From: JBEKHT01 sp050012135
GTDB lineage: Bacteria; Chloroflexota; Anaerolineae; Anaerolineales; RBG-16-64-43
Assembly: GCA_050012135.1 (NCBI GenBank)
Contig: JBEKHT010000009.1
Span: forward strand, 9,119-73,118
Length of the DNA stretch: 64,000 nt
Direction of reading: 5' to 3'
The notes under the pieces were generated by a model that saw nothing but the letters and a program-made list of their open reading frames with translations, did not search any database and was not told the DNA's origin. Below, one piece after another: positions 36,643 through 45,759 of the stretch. Within the stretch, counting starts at the first letter, position 1; every line of letters starts with the position of its first letter. The translations under genes and the position numbers were made by a program.

Positions 36643-38298
36643 ATGCCGAAAATCGGGGCATTCACCTTTGTCCTCCACTCGCACCTCCCCTACTGCCGAA
36701 TGGCGGGTCTTTGGCCCCATGGCGAGGAGTGGATCCATGAGGCGGCGGCCGAATCCTACATCCCCTTGCTGAATGCACTCTACGATCTGCGTGAGCGGGG
36801 CATTTCTGCTCCGCTCACGATCAGCCTTACCCCGGTCCTGGCGGAGCAGCTGGCCGACGCGGACATCCAGGTCCACTTTGAACAGTACCTGAATGACAAG
36901 ATCGAATCCGCCCGTCGGGATTTGCCCCGCTTTGAGATGGCTGGCGAGGCGTCCCGGCGTTCACTGGCCAACTTCTATCTGGATTGGTACAGCCGAGTGC
37001 TGACCAGCTTTGCCGATCGATTTCACCGAGATCTCGTCGGTGCCTTTCGAACGTTGCAAGAGGAGGGCAGAATCGAGGTCGTTACCAGCGCCGCGACCCA
37101 CGGCTACCTCCCGCTCCTGAGTCGGGATGAGTCAATCTCCCTCCAATTGAAGACGGCCGTAAGCTCGTATCGGCGCCAGATGGGTCGAAATCCGCGCGCG
37201 GTTTGGCTTCCGGAATGCGCCTATCGTCCGGCAAGTCGCACCGCCAGCGGTGTGTTGCGGCCCGGACTCGAGGAATTCCTCCAGCGCAACGGGCTGAGTC
37301 TCTTCTTCAGTGACACCCAGGCGGTTGAAGGCGGGGAGCTGAGTGGCGTGGCCGCCGGCCATGCGATCGGCCCCTATGGGCAGGTGGTGCAACGCTATGG
37401 ATTCCCCCTGCAGGTGTCCGGTCCCAAGCAACCCGGATCGTCCTATCAACCGTACTACGTGGGCCAATCGCAGGTTGCGGTCCTGGCCCGCAACCGGGCC
37501 ACCGGCCTCCAGGTCTGGAGCGCCGACTGGGGATATCCGGGCGAGGCCGCCTATCGGGAGTTCCATAAGAAGGATGGAATCTCCGGGATGCAGTATTGGC
37601 GCGTTAGTGGAGCCCGAGTGGATCTCGGTCAGAAAGAGGTCTACGAACCCGAAAAGGCCCAGCAACGTGTCCAGGAGCATGCTGACCATTTTGCCCACCT
37701 GGTCGAGAACCTTCTCGCGGACTTCCACCGGGAAAGCGGCCGGGTCGGGATCCTCGCGGCCAACTACGATACCGAGCTATTTGGGCACTGGTGGTTCGAA
37801 GGAATGGACTGGGTGCGCGAGGTTCTCCAGCGACTGGCCAATTCGTCCCAGGTGGAGCTGACGACTTCCAGCGAATTTCTGACCCGCCATCCTCCCCAGG
37901 AGAGGGTCAACCTGCCGGAAACATCCTGGGGCGCCGGGGGCGGTCACTTCACTTGGGATAACGCCGACACCCATTGGATGTGGGAACCGATCCATCAGGC
38001 CGAGGAGCAGATGGCTCGTCTGGTGGCAAGATATCGTTCTCCAGCGGCCGACTCCCGAGCTGCGCTGAATCAGACGGCAAGGGAGTTGCTGCTCCTGCAG
38101 TCTTCGGATTGGCCCTTCTTGGTCTCTACCGGGCAGGCCAAGGAGTACTCGATCCAAAGGTTCCGTAGCCATCTGGATCGGTTTGGTCAGCTTGCCCACG
38201 CGCTGGAAATCGGGCAAACGCCCACCCTGTTGGCGCATGAGTTCTGGCAGTTGGATCGGCTCTTTGAGGATATCGACTACACATGGTTCGAGGCCTGA
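36643..38298 (+). CDS. GH57 1,4-alpha-glucan branching enzyme
   Basis: 551 residues. GH57 motif 1 is HSHLPYC near 12; nucleophile Glu at about 191 in WLPECAY; acid/base Asp at about 376 in NYDTELFGHWWFEG, and the C-terminal DUF1957 helical domain (ARELLLLQSSDWPFLVSTGQAKEY) that characterises GH57 branching enzymes of Thermus and Thermococcus. It makes alpha-1,6 branches in glycogen. First gene of the operon; its last 16 bases overlap glgA. It replaces the usual GH13 GlgB, which is not seen here. Confidence 0.9.
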   Translation: MPKIGAFTFVLHSHLPYCRMAGLWPHGEEWIHEAAAESYIPLLNALYDLRERGISAPLTISLTPVLAEQLADADIQVHFEQYLNDKIESARRDLPRFEMAGEASRRSLANFYLDWYSRVLTSFADRFHRDLVGAFRTLQEEGRIEVVTSAATHGYLPLLSRDESISLQLKTAVSSYRRQMGRNPRAVWLPECAYRPASRTASGVLRPGLEEFLQRNGLSLFFSDTQAVEGGELSGVAAGHAIGPYGQVVQRYGFPLQVSGPKQPGSSYQPYYVGQSQVAVLARNRATGLQVWSADWGYPGEAAYREFHKKDGISGMQYWRVSGARVDLGQKEVYEPEKAQQRVQEHADHFAHLVENLLADFHRESGRVGILAANYDTELFGHWWFEGMDWVREVLQRLANSSQVELTTSSEFLTRHPPQERVNLPETSWGAGGGHFTWDNADTHWMWEPIHQAEEQMARLVARYRSPAADSRAALNQTARELLLLQSSDWPFLVSTGQAKEYSIQRFRSHLDRFGQLAHALEIGQTPTLLAHEFWQLDRLFEDIDYTWFEA

Positions 38299-39821
38299 GG
38301 GGAGCCTCGCCGAGGGATGGGGCAGGGGGGACACCCCGGTCCGGCCTTCACGTCCTCTTCCTGGCGGCTGAGGCAGCCCCGTTCTTGAAGGTCGGCGGCT
38401 TGGGGGATGTGGCCGCCGCCTTGCCTGTCCAGCTCCGCAAGTTCGGCCTGGACGTTCGGCTGGCGCTCCCGCTTTATCCTCAACTGAAAGCTTTAACCCA
38501 AGGACTGAGCCCACTTGCCAGCTTCGCGGTTTCATCCACCGCGGGGCCGATTCCCGCCCGGGCCTTTGAGATAAGACTCGATGACCTCCCGGTCTATCTC
38601 GTTGACGGGGATCCCATTCGCGCCTCTGATGCGGTCTACCATTCCCTCCCGCAAGAGGACGCGCCCAAGTTCCTGTTCTTCTCTCTGGCCGCGCTCGAGC
38701 TAACCAAGACCATCGGGTGGGCGCCCGATGTCGTTCATGCGAACGATTGGCACACGGCCGCCTCGATCTACTGGCTAGGAATCCGAGGGAAGAAAACGCC
38801 CTTCTTCGCCCAAGCGGCCACGCTCCTCACGGTCCACAACCTGCCCTACTTGGGTGATGGTATTGGGAATGCCCTGGCCGTCTACGGATTGCCAACCGGT
38901 AGCGAGGTGTCAGACTGCCTCGACCCCAGCCTCCCGGAGTGGGCAGGCGATGCGATCCTGCCTTTGGGATTGGCCTGCGCCGACTTGGTCACCACCGTCA
39001 GCCCGACCTATGCCTCGGAAGTCCTGACCTCCGAGTTCGGCTGTGGGCTGGAGCGGTTGCTTCGCTCCCGTTCTGACCGCCTCTTCGGGATCCTCAATGG
39101 TCTGGATATGGAGATATGGGATCCAGCCACGGACCCCGACGTGCGAACGCACTTCGATGCGGCCCATCTAGAGCACAGGCACGAAAATCGTCTCGCCTTG
39201 CTCCAAGCGTTCAACCTCGTCGGCGAGGGTCGCGAACCCATCGTGGGAATCGTCTCCCGACTGGATGTCCAGAAGGGCCTGGACCTGGCCCTCCCGGCAC
39301 TCGAAGAGTGGGCGAAGCAGGGCGGGCGCCTCGTGATCCTGGGAGCGGGCGATCGCTCGCTGGAGGAGGCTTATCGGGCGCTGGCAGAGGGGCATCCGGC
39401 TCAAGTGGGAACGGTGCTGGGCTTCAACGGGCACTTGGCATCGCAGGTCTATGCGGGAGCCGACCTATTTCTCATGCCCTCGCGCTACGAACCGTGCGGG
39501 CTGGGGCAGATGATCGCCATGCGCTACGGATGCCCACCCGTGGTGCGGGCCACCGGTGGACTGCGCGACACCGTCCGCGACGTCTCCTCTCCCAGGGCGA
39601 CGGGATTCGTATTTGAGGCCGCGACCCCCGATGCGATCTGGGAGGGGCTGACCCGTGCCCGAGAGTGGCATGAGTCGCCGAGTCGCTGGCGAAGCCTCCA
39701 GAGGACAGGGATGAGGCGGGATTTCGGCTGGGAGAATCCCGCACGGGCGTACCTCTCGGCCTATCGGCGGGCGATCCGGTTTCATCGTCAAGAGGCGGCA
39801 CAACCCAAGGAGGGGCGATGA
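38283..39821 (+). CDS. glgA: Glycogen (starch) synthase, GT5
   Basis: 512 residues. The ADP-glucose-binding KVGGLGDV (KTGGL variant) lies near 37; GT-B C-terminal half has GIVSRLDVQKGLDLAL and the SRYEPCGLGQMIAMRYG signature with the EPCGL active site. It extends glucan chains from ADP-glucose supplied by the next gene. Start ATG 38283 overlaps the branching enzyme end; the first 20 residues are Gly/Arg-rich and not conserved, so a later start is possible, but no better one is in frame. Confidence 0.92.
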   Translation: MVRGLRGASPRDGAGGTPRSGLHVLFLAAEAAPFLKVGGLGDVAAALPVQLRKFGLDVRLALPLYPQLKALTQGLSPLASFAVSSTAGPIPARAFEIRLDDLPVYLVDGDPIRASDAVYHSLPQEDAPKFLFFSLAALELTKTIGWAPDVVHANDWHTAASIYWLGIRGKKTPFFAQAATLLTVHNLPYLGDGIGNALAVYGLPTGSEVSDCLDPSLPEWAGDAILPLGLACADLVTTVSPTYASEVLTSEFGCGLERLLRSRSDRLFGILNGLDMEIWDPATDPDVRTHFDAAHLEHRHENRLALLQAFNLVGEGREPIVGIVSRLDVQKGLDLALPALEEWAKQGGRLVILGAGDRSLEEAYRALAEGHPAQVGTVLGFNGHLASQVYAGADLFLMPSRYEPCGLGQMIAMRYGCPPVVRATGGLRDTVRDVSSPRATGFVFEAATPDAIWEGLTRAREWHESPSRWRSLQRTGMRRDFGWENPARAYLSAYRRAIRFHRQEAAQPKEGR

Positions 39822-41074
39822 GAGTCCGAGCGGTGATTCTGGCAGGCGGGGAAGGGTCCCGCCTGGGAGTATTGACCGTCAAGCGGGCCAAGCCCGCCGT
39901 GCCCTTCGCCGGCAAGTACCGCATCATCGACTTTACCCTGTCAAACTGCATCAACTCTCATATCACCGACGTGATGATCTTGGCCCAATACCGGCCGCAC
40001 TCCCTGATCGAGCACATCGGGGATGGGGGTCCGTGGGACCTGGACCGAAGTTTCACGGGGGGGGTGAAGATCTATCCTCCTTTTACGGCCCGACGCCGAA
40101 CGGATTGGTACCGCGGAACCGCGGACGCCGTCCGCCAGAATCTTTCCTTCGTGGAAAGCACGCGACCCGATCTTGTGCTGATCCTGTCCGGGGATCACGT
40201 CTATGCCATGGACTACGATCCCCTGGTCTCCTTTCACCGCGATCAGAGGGCGGACGCGACCATCTGCACGATTCGGGTCCCGCTCGAGGAGGCCAGCCGG
40301 TTTGGAATCATCACCACAGATGACCAGTATCGCCTGACAGGATTCGTGGAGAAGCCCAAACGCCCGGAGAGCAATCTTGTGAATATGGGCGTTTATCTAT
40401 TCAACATGGATGTGCTCGACCGGTTTCTGTATGAGGATCACATTCGCGAAACGTCACGGGATGACTTTGGCAAGGACGTCCTGCCCAGGATGGTGGCGGA
40501 GGGATGCCGCCTGTTTGCGTTCCCCTACACCGGGTACTGGGTCGACGTGGGGACCTTGGAGTCCTACTGGAAGGCCCACATGGACCTCTTGGAACCCTCG
40601 CCTCCCTTGGACTTGAACAATCGCGGCTGGGTCATTCACACTCGCTCGGAAGAAAGACCGCCGGCGATCATTCGCTCGGGTGGAGTGGTCCAGGACAGCC
40701 TGGTGTCAGACGGGTCCGTGATCCAGGCCAATGCCCGGATTGAACGCAGCGTGCTTTCCCCCGGTGTTGTCGTGGGCGAGGGCGCGCGCGTGCACGAGTC
40801 CATCCTCCTCACCGGTACGGTGATCGAGCCCGGGGCGATCGTCGAGCGGGCCATTATCGACAAACGGGTTCGAGTCGGTGCCGGGGCCCAGGTCGGCGAG
40901 CGCCTTGATTCTCACGAAGGGACCTTAGTTAGCATCGGCAAGGGAAGCGAGGTGCCGGCTGGGGCCCGCATCGGGGCCGGTGCCATCATCGGAACGGAAG
41001 TCCCCGCCGATCGAATTCCCGCGCAGCTGGAGCGGGGCAAGCAGGTCTGGGTCGAGAAGGCGCGCATCGAGTGA
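39818..41074 (+). CDS. glgC: Glucose-1-phosphate adenylyltransferase (ADP-glucose pyrophosphorylase)
   Basis: 418 residues. Nucleotidyltransferase GGEGSRLGVLTVKRAKPAVPFAGKYR at 10-35, DFTLSNCINS, LSGDHVYAMDY (catalytic Asp), FVEKPKRPES and GYWVDVGTLESYW; then a left-handed beta-helix with hexapeptide repeats (SVLSPGVVVGEGARV onward). It makes ADP-glucose from glucose-1-phosphate and ATP and is normally the regulated step of glycogen synthesis. ATGA overlap (4 bases) with glgA and with malQ (GTGA). Confidence 0.94.
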   Translation: MRVRAVILAGGEGSRLGVLTVKRAKPAVPFAGKYRIIDFTLSNCINSHITDVMILAQYRPHSLIEHIGDGGPWDLDRSFTGGVKIYPPFTARRRTDWYRGTADAVRQNLSFVESTRPDLVLILSGDHVYAMDYDPLVSFHRDQRADATICTIRVPLEEASRFGIITTDDQYRLTGFVEKPKRPESNLVNMGVYLFNMDVLDRFLYEDHIRETSRDDFGKDVLPRMVAEGCRLFAFPYTGYWVDVGTLESYWKAHMDLLEPSPPLDLNNRGWVIHTRSEERPPAIIRSGGVVQDSLVSDGSVIQANARIERSVLSPGVVVGEGARVHESILLTGTVIEPGAIVERAIIDKRVRVGAGAQVGERLDSHEGTLVSIGKGSEVPAGARIGAGAIIGTEVPADRIPAQLERGKQVWVEKARIE

Positions 41075-42603
41075 CTCGCGAGCCCAGGAGTTCGGGGATC
41101 CTGCTCCATCCGTCCTCGCTGCCGGGGCGCTTCGGGATCGGCGACATAGGTCCGGGGGCCCGGACCTGGATCAGTTACCTGGCCGGGTCCCGGCAATCCC
41201 TCTGGCAAGTCCTGCCCCTGGGTCCCACCGGATACGGCGACTCGCCCTATCAGAGTTTGTCCGCCTTTGCGGGGAACCCTCTGCTGATCAGCCCGGAGCG
41301 CCTGCAGGCGGATGGGCTCCTGGGGCCAGGCGACCTGGATGGCCTCCCCAACTCTCCGCCGGGCCGCATTGATTACGCCCAGGTGATTGGTTCTAAGGGT
41401 CAGTTGCTGGATCGGGCCTTCGAGAACTTCAAGGCCGGGAAGGCGCCTGGGTTAAAGTCGGCTTTTGAGGCCTTTCGGCACAGCCAAGGCGAATGGCTGG
41501 AGGATTTTGCCCTGTTCATGGCCATCAAGCACGAGAACGGTGGGCGAGACTGGGGTCAATGGCCCAGGGAGCTGCGCCTGAGGCAGCCGAGGGCTCTGCA
41601 AACCGCGTTGCAGCGCCATGCTCACCAGGTCGAGGCGAATTGCTTTCAGCAATTTGTCTTCTTCAGACAATGGGATGAACTCAGATCCCTGGCCCGGGAC
41701 GAGGGGATCCGTATCATCGGAGACGCCCCAATCTTCGCGGCCTACGACAGCGCCGATGTCTGGGCACACCCCGAGCTGTTCAAGCTGGATGAGCAGGGGA
41801 AGCCCCTGGTGGTGGCCGGCGTCCCACCGGACTACTTCAGCAGGGTTGGCCAACTCTGGGGCAACCCTCTGTACCGATGGGAACGCATGAGGGAGAATGG
41901 GTACCACTGGTGGATTCAGCGTGTCCGGGCTGTGCTGCGTACCTGTGATCTGGTGAGACTGGACCATTTTCGCGGCTTTGAAGCCGCTTGGGAGGTCCCT
42001 CGAGGGGAAACCACGGCTGAGGGTGGCGAATGGGTGCAGGGGCCCGGGGCGGACCTTTTCGAAGCACTCCGCGCCTCGCTCGGTGCCCTTCCGGTAATCG
42101 CCGAAGATCTGGGCCTCATTACTCCTCCTGTGGAGTCCTTGCGGAAGCAGTTCGGCCTGCCGGGCATGGCGGTTCTCCAGTTTGCCTTTAATCTTGACTC
42201 CACCAATAGCTATCTGCCCCACAACTATGAACCGGACACCGTCGTGTACACCGGGACGCATGACAACGACACGACCCGGGGCTGGTACGACTCGGCTTCA
42301 GAAGCGGAGAGAGACTTCGCTCGGCGATATCTTGGCACTCCGGGTACAGATGTTGCCTGGGACATGATCCGGCTGGGCTGGGAATCCGTGGCAAGCATGG
42401 CGGTGATTCCCCTCCAGGATGTGCTGGATCTCGGATCGGAAGCTCGAATGAACTTTCCGGGCCGACCTTCCGGCAATTGGACTTGGAGAGTGCGGGAGGA
42501 GCAGCTGACCCTTCGCCAGCAGGAAAGGTTGGCGGAACTGAGCCGTTTGTACGGGCGAGGCGAGGTGGTCCTGGAAGCCGAGCATGCCTCTGCCCCTATC
42601 TGA
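41071..42603 (+). CDS. malQ: 4-alpha-glucanotransferase (amylomaltase, GH77)
   Basis: 510 residues, usual length. GH77 landmarks: GILLHPSSLPGRFGIGDIG at the start, SPYQSLSAFAGNPLLI, DVWAHPELF and the catalytic LVRLDHFRGFEAAWEVP (nucleophile Asp), IAEDLG (Glu) and GTHDNDTTRGWY (Asp). It rearranges malto-oligosaccharides. GTG start overlaps the glgC stop. Last gene of the glycogen operon. Confidence 0.93.
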   Translation: MTREPRSSGILLHPSSLPGRFGIGDIGPGARTWISYLAGSRQSLWQVLPLGPTGYGDSPYQSLSAFAGNPLLISPERLQADGLLGPGDLDGLPNSPPGRIDYAQVIGSKGQLLDRAFENFKAGKAPGLKSAFEAFRHSQGEWLEDFALFMAIKHENGGRDWGQWPRELRLRQPRALQTALQRHAHQVEANCFQQFVFFRQWDELRSLARDEGIRIIGDAPIFAAYDSADVWAHPELFKLDEQGKPLVVAGVPPDYFSRVGQLWGNPLYRWERMRENGYHWWIQRVRAVLRTCDLVRLDHFRGFEAAWEVPRGETTAEGGEWVQGPGADLFEALRASLGALPVIAEDLGLITPPVESLRKQFGLPGMAVLQFAFNLDSTNSYLPHNYEPDTVVYTGTHDNDTTRGWYDSASEAERDFARRYLGTPGTDVAWDMIRLGWESVASMAVIPLQDVLDLGSEARMNFPGRPSGNWTWRVREEQLTLRQQERLAELSRLYGRGEVVLEAEHASAPI

Positions 42604-42669
42604 GGAGACCGCGGCAAGCCTCGGGTGAATGTCCGTTTCGCCCGGCTGGGAAGTCAGCATTGGTCACGC

Positions 42670-43894
42670 GGGCACGAGAAGCCGCATTGGACCCCAGGGG
42701 TCGCACGACATGCCAGTGGGGGTCGGCTTGGCATCCTCGTAGGCGCTGAGATCGAGGTGGAGCCTGACCCGCCGGAGCAGTCCAAGGGATCGACAAGGGG
42801 CAAGAGCAAGTTTCCCGCATTGTGCCTCTGGGCGGGGCAGGGCGAACTCTCACCGCTCGGGGGCGTCGAGCCATGGGTTCCCGCGCATGGGCCTGAAGGC
42901 CCGCTTCGATGGTATCCGCGAAGAGCAAGTTGTCCACCCGGGCCAGGGTGCTGGCTGGGCCGACCCGACGGATCGCCACCCCGCGAAGGAGCGTGCGAGA
43001 CAGAGCCATACAGAGATCCGCCGGGTCTCCCTTGTCAGCGACGTCCGCGATCAACTCCTCCCAACTTGGTGGAGGAGTTTCCCCTTTCTCTGCGGAGGCA
43101 GGAAGAGGAAAGAAGCCGTAGAAGTCCCCTCCCAGCTCACAGGCGGACTTGCAACGGGCGCTCACCAGCAAGCCCCAGGCTTGCGGAACTTCCTTGGGCA
43201 AGACGGCATCTTGGATCTCGTGGGCAACACCCATCTCGCGCTCCAGCCGCCGAGCGGCCTTCAGTTCGACATTGAAGTGCTTGGCTTCCAGCACCACACC
43301 CAGCCGGTGAACCAGGCCCAGCAGCCGTCCCTCCCTCGATGAATTCGCGTCTGCGGATCCGAGTGGAACGGACAGCATGAGAAGGCCAAGCCAACGCACT
43401 GTGCAGGGGAGCGGCCGGACCTGAACTGGGGAAGGATCGAGAGAACGATCGGCTACCGTGGGCGAGGGGCAGGTCCACTCGCCGGGCCAAGCCAGCTCAT
43501 TGGCCCCAGGATGGCAGGAGGGCAAGAGGCAGATAGCCCCGGGCGCGCTCCCCGGAATGTCTTCGTCTCGGCAAGGTTCAAGCCCGCTGAAGCGCCCGTT
43601 GGGAAGCCGCCCGCCGTCCCGGGTCCCGAACAGGATACGGCAGTCGTCCGGCTCGAACCCCCCCTTGGCAACCCCGGGGCGTCGACGATTCGCTGGGCTT
43701 CCTGGAAGATTCGCTCGCCGAGGTGATCGATGTGGAGAGGGCTGGCCTGAAGGCCGCGCCCTGCGTCAGCCCGCCCGGTCCGCTCACGCACCCGGCTCGC
43801 CAGTTCCCCTTGAGAACGGCAGCGTTGCAGGGCCGGGCCCGCCAGGACGCCCGCTGCGAGGGACGCAAGCCACCCCTGCCCGCCGCGGATCCAT
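42670..43894 (-). pseudogene. RsbU/SpoIIE-type phosphatase with GAF-like region, decayed
   Basis: Recognisable pieces lie in different frames of the minus strand directly behind the RsbW-like gene. The first (about 43450-43890) gives a hydrophobic start and a GAF-like part (LGERIFQEAQRIVDAPG), then shifts frame (FEPDDCRILFGTRDGGRLPNG). About 43390-42890 encodes a good PP2C/SpoIIE core (EREMGVAHEIQDAVLPKEVP, ELGGDFYGFFPL, IADVADKGDPADLCMALSRTLLR), after which the frame is lost; late motifs appear as scattered remnants (NAGNLLLPLV, DLSAYEDAK). The C-terminal catalytic aspartates are not intact. Its job would have been to dephosphorylate the RsbV-like protein next door. Confidence 0.75.
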
Positions 43895-43897
43895 GGT

Positions 43898-44338
43898 TCA
43901 GGACCTGTCCGCCCCGGCCGGACTCCTGCGTTTGCACAGCATGAGATGATTGCGCGCTCCGCGGCGCCGGTATGCCACGCGGTCCATTGAGCGCTCGATG
44001 ATCAGGCGGCCCAATCCGCCGACGGCGAGCTGGTCGGGGGAAGAATCCCAGTTCGGGGGAGCCGGTGGGCGAGGATCCCAGGGGGGGCCGAGATCGACAA
44101 AAGATATCAGCAGCCAGTCGGCGCCCCGCCGAAAACGAACCAAAATGGGGCAATCGCTTTCGCCGCCGTAGGCATGCTGGATAATGTTGGCGAAGGCCTC
44201 GTCCGCGGCCAATTCGCAGGCGAAGGACTCCCGCTCGGAAAACCCCAGGGCTTGAGCGTTCTCACGCACCAATCTCCGCAGTGACTTCAATTCGTCGAAG
44301 CGCGCGACCGTTTGGAAGCGGCGGGCAGGTGTGGCCAT
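43898..44338 (-). CDS. Anti-sigma/regulatory kinase, RsbW-like (HATPase_c_2)
   Basis: 146 residues. GHKL ATPase fold: N box LAADEAFANIIQHAYGG near 60, G1-like VDLGPPWDPRPP and GGLGRLIIERSMDRVAYRR near 120. Proteins of this type phosphorylate the STAS antagonist and hold a sigma factor or another partner. Start ATG 44338, 25 bases after the RsbV-like gene. The partner phosphatase downstream is decayed. Confidence 0.85.
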   Translation of the reverse strand: MATPARRFQTVARFDELKSLRRLVRENAQALGFSERESFACELAADEAFANIIQHAYGGESDCPILVRFRRGADWLLISFVDLGPPWDPRPPAPPNWDSSPDQLAVGGLGRLIIERSMDRVAYRRRGARNHLMLCKRRSPAGADRS

Positions 44339-44363
44339 GGGGGCGTAGGGGTCAGAGCAAGTC

Positions 44364-44696
44364 TCAGATGCTGGCGATTGCCGCCTCGCGGGTTTCATAG
44401 ATCGAGAACACGCTGTCCAGCCCGGCGAGGCGGAGGACGTCTCGCGCACGCTGGTTGGGGGAAGCGACCACCAAGTCGCCGGCGCTCTTGCGCAAGTTCT
44501 TCATGGTCGACACCATAACCCGCAAGCCGGCGGAGGACAGGAATTCGATCTCGGACAAATCGAGGACGATGTGATTTTGGCCCTCGCCTTGGAGCTTGAC
44601 CAGCGCCTCCTCCAATTCGGGGGCCGTATTGGAGTCGACTCGTCCCTTGGGCTGCACGGCAGCGACCCTCTTGTAGACTTTGATCAGAAGGTCCAT
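44364..44696 (-). CDS. STAS-domain anti-anti-sigma factor, RsbV-like
   Basis: 110 residues, a single STAS domain. LDLSEIEFLSSAGLRVM near 45-61 carries the serine normally phosphorylated by the RsbW partner (S54/S55). Good GGAGGGAACCC ribosome site. With the next gene it forms a partner-switching pair. Confidence 0.9.
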   Translation of the reverse strand: MDLLIKVYKRVAAVQPKGRVDSNTAPELEEALVKLQGEGQNHIVLDLSEIEFLSSAGLRVMVSTMKNLRKSAGDLVVASPNQRARDVLRLAGLDSVFSIYETREAAIASI

Positions 44697-44790
44697 GGGT
44701 TCCCTCCGCCTGAGGGCCGGGCCGGGGATTTTCCGGGCCGGCCCCCGCGAGATCGGCTGACTCGAATGCTAGCTAGAACTGGCGATCCGC

Positions 44791-45756
44791 TCAGAGATCA
44801 CGGCTGACCACGTATTCGGTCAGATCCAGCAGAGCCTGCCGGTAGCGGTTCTCAGGCAGACCTTTAAGCAATTCTTTGGCTTCCGAAGCGTAGCGATGCG
44901 CCTGCGCCAACGATTCTTGGATGGCCTCCGACTGGCCAATCGTTTCGACCAGCTGATCCACGTCTGTGGCGGAGGGCCGGTTGGGGTCCATCAGGGCCGC
45001 GAATCGAGTGTCCTCGGGGTGGCGCTTCTGGTAATACAACACCGGCAATGTGATCAAACCCTGCCGAAGGTCACTCCCTACGGGCTTGCCGATCCGAACG
45101 CTTTGACCGGTGAAATCCAAGACGTCGTCCACAATCTGGAATGCCATTCCCAGGCATCTTCCATATCGCCCCAGGGAATGGACCACTTCGGGCCGCTCGT
45201 TGCAAAGTAGCGCCCCTCCTCGGGAAGCCAGTTCGAAAAGGGCGCCGGTCTTGGCATAGATGCGCCGTTCGTATTCTTCGCCGGAAATGAGAGTGGACCG
45301 CTCGAACATCTGGCCCAGCTCGCCGCTAATAATGGTAATGAGGGTGCGCGCGAACTCCTGCATTACCTCCAGTGAATGGGTCTGCGATGCCTGGTAAGCT
45401 GCGCAGGCGAAGATGTAATCGCCTGCAAGCACCGTGGCCTCCGTGGACCAGCGGGAGTTCAAGGTGGGCGTGCCCCGACGCAACGTGGCTCCGTCAATCA
45501 GGTCATCGTGGACCAGAGTCGCAGTGTGGAGCATCTCGATTGCGGCGGCGAAGTCGAGCAGGCCGTCACGCGGGGCCCTGAGCATCTGACCCGCCAGCAG
45601 CGCGACCGTGGGGCGGATGCGCTTCCCGCCTGCCCGGAGCAGGTTCTCCAGGGCGCTTTGCACGATCTGGTCGCTGGGATGCCTGAAGGCGAGCATTCGG
45701 GCTTCCACCTGCGGTAGCTCTTCCCGCACCAAGAAGAAAAAACTGGCCTCAGTCAA
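44791..45756 (-). CDS. Polyprenyl (trans-isoprenyl) diphosphate synthase
   Basis: 321 residues. GGKRIRP near 43, first aspartate motif DDLID at 84-88, RRGTPTLN, and the second motif DDVLDF near 210 with GKPVGSDLRQG. It elongates FPP/GGPP to a longer chain for quinones or carrier lipids; chain length is not decidable by eye. TTG start 45756 follows GGGAG and lies 3 bases after the tatD stop, so the two are in one operon. Confidence 0.92.
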   Translation of the reverse strand: MTEASFFFLVREELPQVEARMLAFRHPSDQIVQSALENLLRAGGKRIRPTVALLAGQMLRAPRDGLLDFAAAIEMLHTATLVHDDLIDGATLRRGTPTLNSRWSTEATVLAGDYIFACAAYQASQTHSLEVMQEFARTLITIISGELGQMFERSTLISGEEYERRIYAKTGALFELASRGGALLCNERPEVVHSLGRYGRCLGMAFQIVDDVLDFTGQSVRIGKPVGSDLRQGLITLPVLYYQKRHPEDTRFAALMDPNRPSATDVDQLVETIGQSEAIQESLAQAHRYASEAKELLKGLPENRYRQALLDLTEYVVSRDL

Positions 45757-45759
45757 CGC

